A stretch of DNA of 64,000 nucleotides from Agathobaculum butyriciproducens (GTDB taxonomy: Bacteria > Bacillota > Clostridia > Oscillospirales > Butyricicoccaceae). The position numbers and the translations under genes are program-made. The DNA is taken from NCBI GenBank assembly GCA_003096535.1, contig QEKJ01000006.1:62001-126000 (forward strand). Reading direction: 5' to 3'. The notes under the pieces are model-generated. The model saw only the letters and a list, made by a program, of their open reading frames with translations, was not told the origin of the DNA and searched no databases. The stretch's first letter is position 1; every line of letters begins with the position of its first letter. Positions 62,925-64,000 of the stretch are shown here, in pieces.

Positions 62925-63263
62925 ACCGTAGGGTGCGACGACCTCGGCGCACCGTTTCTAACGATTGGTGCACGTTATCCCGTAGGGGCGAGCAGTGCTC
63001 GCCCACGCATCCGTTTAACCATAGCGCAGGAGGCCAATGGCCTCCCCTACGGGGGTAACATTATGCAAACGGTTTACCAATAAATATGTGCCTGTCGTTA
63101 TCGGTTTGCGGGCGAACAATGTTCGCCCCTACGGAGCAGATTGTACAGACCGGATAGATACGGTGCGCCGTGGTCGTCGCACCCTACGGTATCCATTCAG
63201 CATAAAATTGAAACGGAGAAACATCGTAAACCGTCACGGTAATTCTCCATTCTCAATTTTCCA
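62925..63263. repeat. Cluster of R- and D-type repeats in the 62762-63347 gap
   Basis: At least four REP-like hairpins: GGTGCG/CGCACC at 62933-62960, GTAGGGGCGAGCAGTGCTCG at 62983-63002, AGGAGGCCAATGGCCTCC at 63028-63045, and GGGCGAACAATGTTCGCCCC at 63112-63131, then CGCACCCTACGG at 63180 and a D-type end at 63240-63263. No gene seen. Confidence 0.75.
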
Positions 63264-63274
63264 TTCGGCACAAG

Positions 63275-63312
63275 CAAAAACAGGAGAACACCTTACAGTG
63301 TTCCCCTGTTTT
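63275..63312 (-). terminator. Terminator of rpoC
   Basis: On the minus strand AAAACAGGGGAACAC pairs with GTGTTCTCCTGTTTT, then a T run. Confidence 0.88.
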
Positions 63313-63347
63313 ACTTAATCTATACAGCGTTTTCGGCTTTCTGCAAA

Positions 63348-64000
63348 TCAGTCGAGATTTACAGTCTGCTCGTAGTGACCGGTGCAGTAATCGGACACAC
63401 CCGAGCCGGCCGGAATCAGCTTGCCGATGATTACGTTCTCCTTCAGGCCCATCAGCGGATCGACCTTGCCCTTGATTGCGGCGTCGGTCAGCACGCGGGT
63501 GGTCTCCTGGAAGGATGCAGCGGACATCCACGAATCGGTTGCGAGGGATGCCTTGGTGATACCCATGAGGGTCGGCTCCGCAACAGCCAGACGGAGACCT
63601 TCCTCGCCGGCGTCGATGCGTGCCTGCACCTTGTTGTTGTAATCCTCGAACTCGAGCCAGTCCATAACAGAACCCGGCAGAACCTCAGCGTCGCCTGCGT
63701 CCTCAACGCGAACCTTGCGCATCATCTGACGAACGATAACCTCGATATGCTTATCGTTGATATCTACGCCCTGCTGACGGTAAACCTTCTGAACTTCCTT
63801 GATCTCGTAGTCGTGAACGGCGCGAGGATCGAGGATACGCAGAATGTCATGCGGGTTGAGCGAGCCTTCGTTCAGCTGGAAGCCCTGCGGAATCTCCTGA
63901 CCGTCGGTTACGCGGATACCGGAGGACGAAGCCAGCTGGTAGGAACGCATATCGCCGGTCTGCGGGTTGACGATGTTGACGGTCTTGACGGTGGTGCGCT
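63348..64000 (-). CDS. rpoC: RNA polymerase beta' subunit (C-terminal part, 5' end outside window)
   Basis: The visible 217 residues end in EQTVNLD. Recognisable pieces are [58 protein letters not shown] and [20 protein letters not shown], followed by [15 protein letters not shown]. These belong to the C-terminal module of beta'. The gene enters the window from the right and ends with a terminator, so the downstream L7Ae-rpsL-rpsG-fusA-tuf genes probably have their own promoter, unlike some operons that read through. Confidence 0.97.
   Translation of the reverse strand, partial: RTTVKTVNIVNPQTGDMRSYQLASSSGIRVTDGQEIPQGFQLNEGSLNPHDILRILDPRAVHDYEIKEVQKVYRQQGVDINDKHIEVIVRQMMRKVRVEDAGDAEVLPGSVMDWLEFEDYNNKVQARIDAGEEGLRLAVAEPTLMGITKASLATDSWMSAASFQETTRVLTDAAIKGKVDPLMGLKENVIIGKLIPAGSGVSDYCTGHYEQTVNLD

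Overview
The window looks like chromosomal DNA of a moderately GC-rich anaerobic Firmicute of class Clostridia, probably a gut member of Oscillospirales resembling Butyricicoccaceae. This is inferred from the oxygen-sensitive class III ribonucleotide reductase, strong AGGAGG-type ribosome sites, a T-box leader, a rpoC-rpsL-rpsG-fusA-tuf string, PPi-type phosphofructokinase, and the abundance of short dispersed repeats. Genus is not determinable by eye. Most genes are housekeeping genes. I see no prophage, transposase, CRISPR array or rRNA, and one tRNA.

Layout: 1-6530 holds an Lrp-like regulator (cut by the window edge) and an ilvBNCD operon behind a T-box. 6700-15316 holds DUF421/DUF4363, a VOC protein, MarR/MATE, uppP, tsaE/tsaB, upp, a small membrane protein and a GNAT enzyme. 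15815-18873 is the anaerobic ribonucleotide reductase set, in which the glycyl-radical tail is a separate small gene, with likely NrdR boxes upstream. 19290-26826 has fba and pfp (divergent), two small genes, and glnS and gltX in tandem. 27719-30040 is an ApbE/NusG-II/Gx-transporter/lipoprotein operon that suggests extracytoplasmic flavin redox chemistry. 30183-36949 has HIT, FkbM, a Ser/Tyr/Gly-rich protein coupled to a DUF6734-like protein, and a ydjIGH-like membrane-stress module. 37409-43431 has a Sel1 protein, AraC/FUSC, bioY/DUF1284 and a BlaI/M56 pair. 43569-57686 carries tRNA-Val, efp, a tiny Cys-rich membrane protein, mtaB, an NlpC/P60 wall hydrolase, an NSS transporter, tadA, a SHOCT protein, mreB, an orphan prepilin and recD2. 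57802-64000 is the str region read on the minus strand: rpoC (partial), an L7Ae-like gene, rpsL, rpsG, fusA, tuf.

The intergenic DNA is the most unusual part. I can recognise several interspersed non-coding repeat families: (P) a large palindromic element with two full copies whose core is inverted relative to the flanks, plus two partial copies; (E) a 268-bp element present twice, each time bracketed by an identical copy of the local hairpin, as if insertion duplicated a terminator; (M) a 160-200-bp element with terminal inverted repeats present three times, supplying stop codons to neighbouring genes; (D) boxes bounded by ATGGAGAATTGAGAATTG-like ends; and (R) REP-like GTAGGGGCG hairpins. 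They lie almost only in gaps and 3' ends, often nested.
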